From QHXQ01 sp038322995 (GTDB taxonomy: Bacteria; Acidobacteriota; Blastocatellia; Pyrinomonadales; Pyrinomonadaceae), in assembly GCA_038322995.1 (NCBI GenBank), contig JBBQGM010000010.1, positions 1-64,000 of the forward strand: 64,000 nt of DNA, in the 5' to 3' direction. The position numbers and the translations under genes are program-made. A model generated the notes under the pieces. The model searched no databases, had not been told where the DNA came from, and saw nothing but the letters and a program-made list of their open reading frames with translations. This document shows, piece after piece, positions 61,081 to 64,000 of the stretch; the stretch's first letter is position 1, and the number at the start of each line of letters is the position of its first letter.

Positions 61081-62049
61081 TTATTTGCTTGCGTCCGTCG
61101 CGCCCGCATTTTCTTTCGTGATCAGTTTGATGGGCACGACGATCTCCGCTTTGATCTGCTCACCCTTAATCAAATGAAATGCGTTCTCCACCGCCAGCGC
61201 GCCCATCGCCGAGGGAGATTGCGCGACGGTGGCGTCCATCGTGCCACGCCCGACGGCTTGGCGGGCTTCGTCCGAAGCGTCGAAGCCGACAACGGTGATC
61301 TGCCCGGTTTTTTTCGCGGCGGCAATTGCTTCGACGGCTCCCAGCGCCATCAGGTCGCTACAGGCGAACACGGCCTGTACCTCAGGGTGCGATTGCAGGA
61401 TATTTTGAAAGACGTTGAAGCCTTGGTCTCTTTCCCAGTTGGCTGTTTGCGAAGCGACGATCTCGATGCCCGGCGCAGCCTTGATAGCCTCGCGGAAGCC
61501 GCGCAAACGGGAGTCGCCGGTCTCATGGCCGGGGATGCCTTCAAGCACCGCCACCTTGCCTTTGCCGCCCAGCCGTTTGGCGATGAACTCGCCCGCGAGT
61601 TTGCCGCCCTCGTAATTGTCCGAGCCGATGAAGGTCGCGATCTTACCCTGCGCTTCGCTCAAAGCTTTGGCGTCCACGCGCGTATCAATGATGAGCACGG
61701 GAATGCCCGCGCGGTTGGCCTTATCAATGGCCGGAACGATCTCGCGCGAGCCGCTCGGCGTGACACAGAGCGCCGCGACTTTGGTCTGAATCAGGTTCTC
61801 GACAATCTGCATCTGCTTCTCGACATCAACCTCGCGATCCGCAGCCTGCACGATCAGATTAACCCCCAACTTTTTGGCTTCCGCTTCGGCACCCTTTTGC
61901 ATCTCGATAAAGAAAGGGTTGTTCGCGGTTTTCATCACGAGCGCAATTCTGGGCGCACCGCCGGCCTGGTCGGTACCGCGCTGACAACTAACGAGCGCGA
62001 TTGACAGGATGCCCAATAGCATCAGACACAGTTTCTTCTGCATAAACAT
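61081..62049 (-). CDS. sugar ABC transporter substrate-binding lipoprotein (RbsB type)
   Basis: 322 residues. Lipoprotein signal LLGILSIALVSCQRG (lipobox LVSC). Periplasmic-binding fold of the ribose/galactose/inositol group: IALVMKTANNPFFIEMQKGA, QIVENLIQTKVAALCVTPSG, FIGSDNYEGGKLAGEFIAKR and VFACSDLMALGAVEAI. Delivers a monosaccharide or cyclitol to the permease next door. With an inositol-type dehydrogenase beside it, inositol or a mannose-derived sugar is a reasonable guess. Confidence 0.92.
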   Translation of the reverse strand: MFMQKKLCLMLLGILSIALVSCQRGTDQAGGAPRIALVMKTANNPFFIEMQKGAEAEAKKLGVNLIVQAADREVDVEKQMQIVENLIQTKVAALCVTPSGSREIVPAIDKANRAGIPVLIIDTRVDAKALSEAQGKIATFIGSDNYEGGKLAGEFIAKRLGGKGKVAVLEGIPGHETGDSRLRGFREAIKAAPGIEIVASQTANWERDQGFNVFQNILQSHPEVQAVFACSDLMALGAVEAIAAAKKTGQITVVGFDASDEARQAVGRGTMDATVAQSPSAMGALAVENAFHLIKGEQIKAEIVVPIKLITKENAGATDASK

Positions 62050-62082
62050 TTCTCCTTCTGCACAGACGTTTTTACTTGCCTA

Positions 62083-63048
62083 CTATTTCCCGCGCCGCTT
62101 CAACCCCATATCGATCAGCACGGCGACGATGATGACCGAGCCGATCACGACCTGTTGAATAAAAGACGAGACGCCTAAGAGATTAAGGCCGTTGCGCAGG
62201 ACGGCCATGATCAATGCGCCGATCAAAGTCCCGACGACCGTCCCTTCACCGCCGAGCAAACTCGTGCCGCCGATCACGGTCGCGGCAATCGCGTCCAACT
62301 CGTAATTCATCCCGGCGATAGGTTGCGCGGAATTCAAGCGCGCCGTTAGCAGAATAGCTGCCAGTCCGCTAAGCAGCCCGGCTAACCCGTAAACCAACGT
62401 CTTGTATAATTTGACGTTGATGCCGGACAGCAGCGCGGCTTCTTCGTTGCCCCCGATGGCGTAAGTGTAGCGACCCAGTTTGGTGCGCCGTAAAACGAAA
62501 TAGGCGATAGCATAGACGGCGACCATGATGACCACAGGCGTCGGGACGCGCAGGATTTCGCCGGTGGCGAGGGCGCGAAAACGTTCTGAGAAACCAGAGA
62601 TCGGCCTGCCTGCCGTGAACATTAGCGCGCTGCCGCGTGCCACACTCATCATGCCCAGCGTGGCGATGAACGGCGGCAGTCGCCCGATTGTGATCAGCAG
62701 TCCGTTCACCACGCCGCAGAGCAGCCCCGTGCCCAGTCCGATCAGCAACGCCACCGGCAGCGGGAGGCCGCGCAGCAGCGCGCTCGCCATGACCACACCG
62801 GCAAAGGCAAGCACCGAGCCGACGGATAGATCAATCCCGGCGGTGATGATGACGAATGTCATGCCGACCGCGACAATGGCGATGATGGTCGCCTGCTCAG
62901 CTACATTCAGCAGATTCGAGATGGTTAAGAAATGAGGCGACAAAGCCCAAAGCACAGCGGTCAGACCCAACAGCCCCGACAAGGTGCCGAGTTGGCGGCC
63001 ATAGTGAGAAAGAAAATTCTGGCGCAGGGCTATTCCTCCAGGGCACAT
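62083..63048 (-). CDS. sugar ABC transporter permease (RbsC type)
   Basis: 321 residues. Ribose-type permease with about eight to ten membrane helices; conserved segments VGMTFVIITAGIDLSVGSVL, NGLLITIGRLPPFIATLGMM and GTSLLGGEGTVVGTLIGALI. ATG 63048 overlaps the ATPase gene by 19 bp; the strong GGAGGA lies 12 bases inside the frame, so translation might start at a non-ATG codon just beyond it. Forms the channel with the ATPase and binding protein. Confidence 0.92.
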   Translation of the reverse strand: MCPGGIALRQNFLSHYGRQLGTLSGLLGLTAVLWALSPHFLTISNLLNVAEQATIIAIVAVGMTFVIITAGIDLSVGSVLAFAGVVMASALLRGLPLPVALLIGLGTGLLCGVVNGLLITIGRLPPFIATLGMMSVARGSALMFTAGRPISGFSERFRALATGEILRVPTPVVIMVAVYAIAYFVLRRTKLGRYTYAIGGNEEAALLSGINVKLYKTLVYGLAGLLSGLAAILLTARLNSAQPIAGMNYELDAIAATVIGGTSLLGGEGTVVGTLIGALIMAVLRNGLNLLGVSSFIQQVVIGSVIIVAVLIDMGLKRRGK

Positions 63049-64000
63049 TGTAAAATTCTTTCCTGCGTGGCTTCCGCGGCAGAGAACTCACCCGTGATGC
63101 GGCCGCCGCGCATAACCATGATGCGGTCGCTCATGCCCAACACTTCGAGCATCTCCGACGAGATCATGATGATGGCGACGCCGTTTGCGGTGAGCCGGTT
63201 CATCAGCCCATAGATTTCGGCCTTCGCGCCCACGTCCACGCCGCGCGTCGGTTCATCGAAGATGAACACTTCGGACTGACAACACAGCCACTTGCTCAAG
63301 ACCACCTTCTGCTGATTACCGCCGCTTAAAAACATGACCTTCTGATCGAGGCCCGGCGTTCTGATCCGCAGGTCTTGCACATATTGACTGGCGGCCCGCT
63401 GCTCCGCGCCGGTGTCCATCAAGCCCCAGCGCGAAAATCTGTCCACACTGGCCAGGCACAGGTTTTCTTTGACCGACAACGGCAAGACCAGACCTTGCGC
63501 CTTTCTATCTTCGGTGAGAAAACCGATGCCGGCATTGATCGCCGCGCGTGGCGAGCCAATCCGCTGCGGCGCACCGTTGATGTAAATGATCCCCGCAGTA
63601 ATCTTATCGAGACCGAAGATTGCGCGCGCCAGTTCCGTCCGCCCCGCGCCTAAGAGTCCCGCAATGCCCAACACTTCTCCCTTGTGCAGTGAGAAGCTAA
63701 TATCTTGCAACCCGCCTTTTGTGCTTAACCCTTCGACCCGCAAAACTTCCGCGCCCTTCGTGGCGCGCTCCTTCGGGAACAACTCCGTCAATTCACGGTT
63801 GACCATCAGGCGGATCAGTTCGGCTTTGCTCATCCCGCGCACATCGTAAGTGCCGACTGAACGCCCGTCCCGTAAGACAGTGACCCGGTCGCCGATTTCA
63901 AATAGTTCCTCCATGCGGTGCGAGATGTAAACGATTGTTGCGCCTTTGGCCTTGAGCCGCCGGATGGTCGCAAAGAGTTCTTTGATCTCATGCTCGGTGA
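63030..64000 (-). CDS. sugar ABC transporter ATP-binding protein (RbsA type, 5' end outside window)
   Basis: C-terminal ~322 residues; the gene continues past the right edge (frame open to 64000, reading EHEIKELFATIRRLKAKGAT and IVYISHRMEELFEIG at its N-terminal side). Shows the end of the first ATPase domain and the complete second one: GIAGLLGAGRTELARAIFG (divergent Walker A typical of RbsA second domain), LSGGNQQKVVLSKWL (signature) and VFIFDEPTRGVDVGA (Walker B). Powers the permease. First gene seen of the eight-gene leftward run. Confidence 0.93.
   Translation of the reverse strand, partial: TEHEIKELFATIRRLKAKGATIVYISHRMEELFEIGDRVTVLRDGRSVGTYDVRGMSKAELIRLMVNRELTELFPKERATKGAEVLRVEGLSTKGGLQDISFSLHKGEVLGIAGLLGAGRTELARAIFGLDKITAGIIYINGAPQRIGSPRAAINAGIGFLTEDRKAQGLVLPLSVKENLCLASVDRFSRWGLMDTGAEQRAASQYVQDLRIRTPGLDQKVMFLSGGNQQKVVLSKWLCCQSEVFIFDEPTRGVDVGAKAEIYGLMNRLTANGVAIIMISSEMLEVLGMSDRIMVMRGGRITGEFSAAEATQERILQCALEE

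Overview
The window is GC-rich bacterial chromosome. An Oar-like TonB-dependent receptor, two giant sensor kinases with predicted periplasmic beta-propellers, secreted beta-helix/Calx-beta proteins and abundant intergenic palindromic repeats suggest Acidobacteriota, possibly class Blastocatellia. That placement is inferred from gene content; no rRNA or other marker gene is present.

1-19.6 kb: a leftward DUF1175 / alpha-2-macroglobulin pair; a response regulator with a propeller-type histidine kinase; a small housekeeping group (YdjM-like hydrolase, TIGR01777 epimerase, heme A synthase, SDR, UV damage endonuclease UvsE); a scar of two nested insertion sequences; a secreted beta-helix protein with two discoidin-like domains; a delta-9-type desaturase; and a classical HK/OmpR-type pair.

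19.6-24 kb is accessory DNA. It holds an exact-period 21-bp tandem array of dyad elements, a small hypothetical gene, a transposase remnant, a membrane-anchored coiled-coil protein, and a cluster of toxin-antitoxin genes (two HicB, a frameshifted HicA, an antitoxin-YoeB pair). Repeated fragments of the 3' end of an Eco57I-like restriction-modification gene and a DUF3465 remnant lie between them.

24-38.6 kb: an amidohydrolase; a second propeller-type kinase with a NarL-type regulator; a frameshifted giant beta-helix/Calx-beta/lamin-tail protein; a globin and a globin remnant; an ankyrin protein; and several decaying genes. A 19-bp imperfect dyad occurs four times between 28.8 and 35.3 kb, at gene starts, and is a candidate operator for the local regulator.

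38.6-64 kb is mostly carbohydrate and polyol metabolism: alkaline phosphatase, ROK fructokinase, a GH92 mannosidase, glpF-glpK, a PfkB kinase and an Oar-like receptor. A tight leftward run of eight genes follows: sugar ABC transporter (ATPase, permease, binding protein), inositol-dehydrogenase-like oxidoreductase, IolE-like enzyme, GH92, GH125 and a PHP phosphoesterase. Mannosidases joined to inositol-type enzymes suggest catabolism of mannosylated inositol compounds; this is inference.

Dispersed repeats are prominent: three copies of a ~115-130 bp hairpin element, two copies of a GTAGGCAG-type inverted-repeat element (one supplies a signal peptide), one composite palindrome cluster and one MITE.
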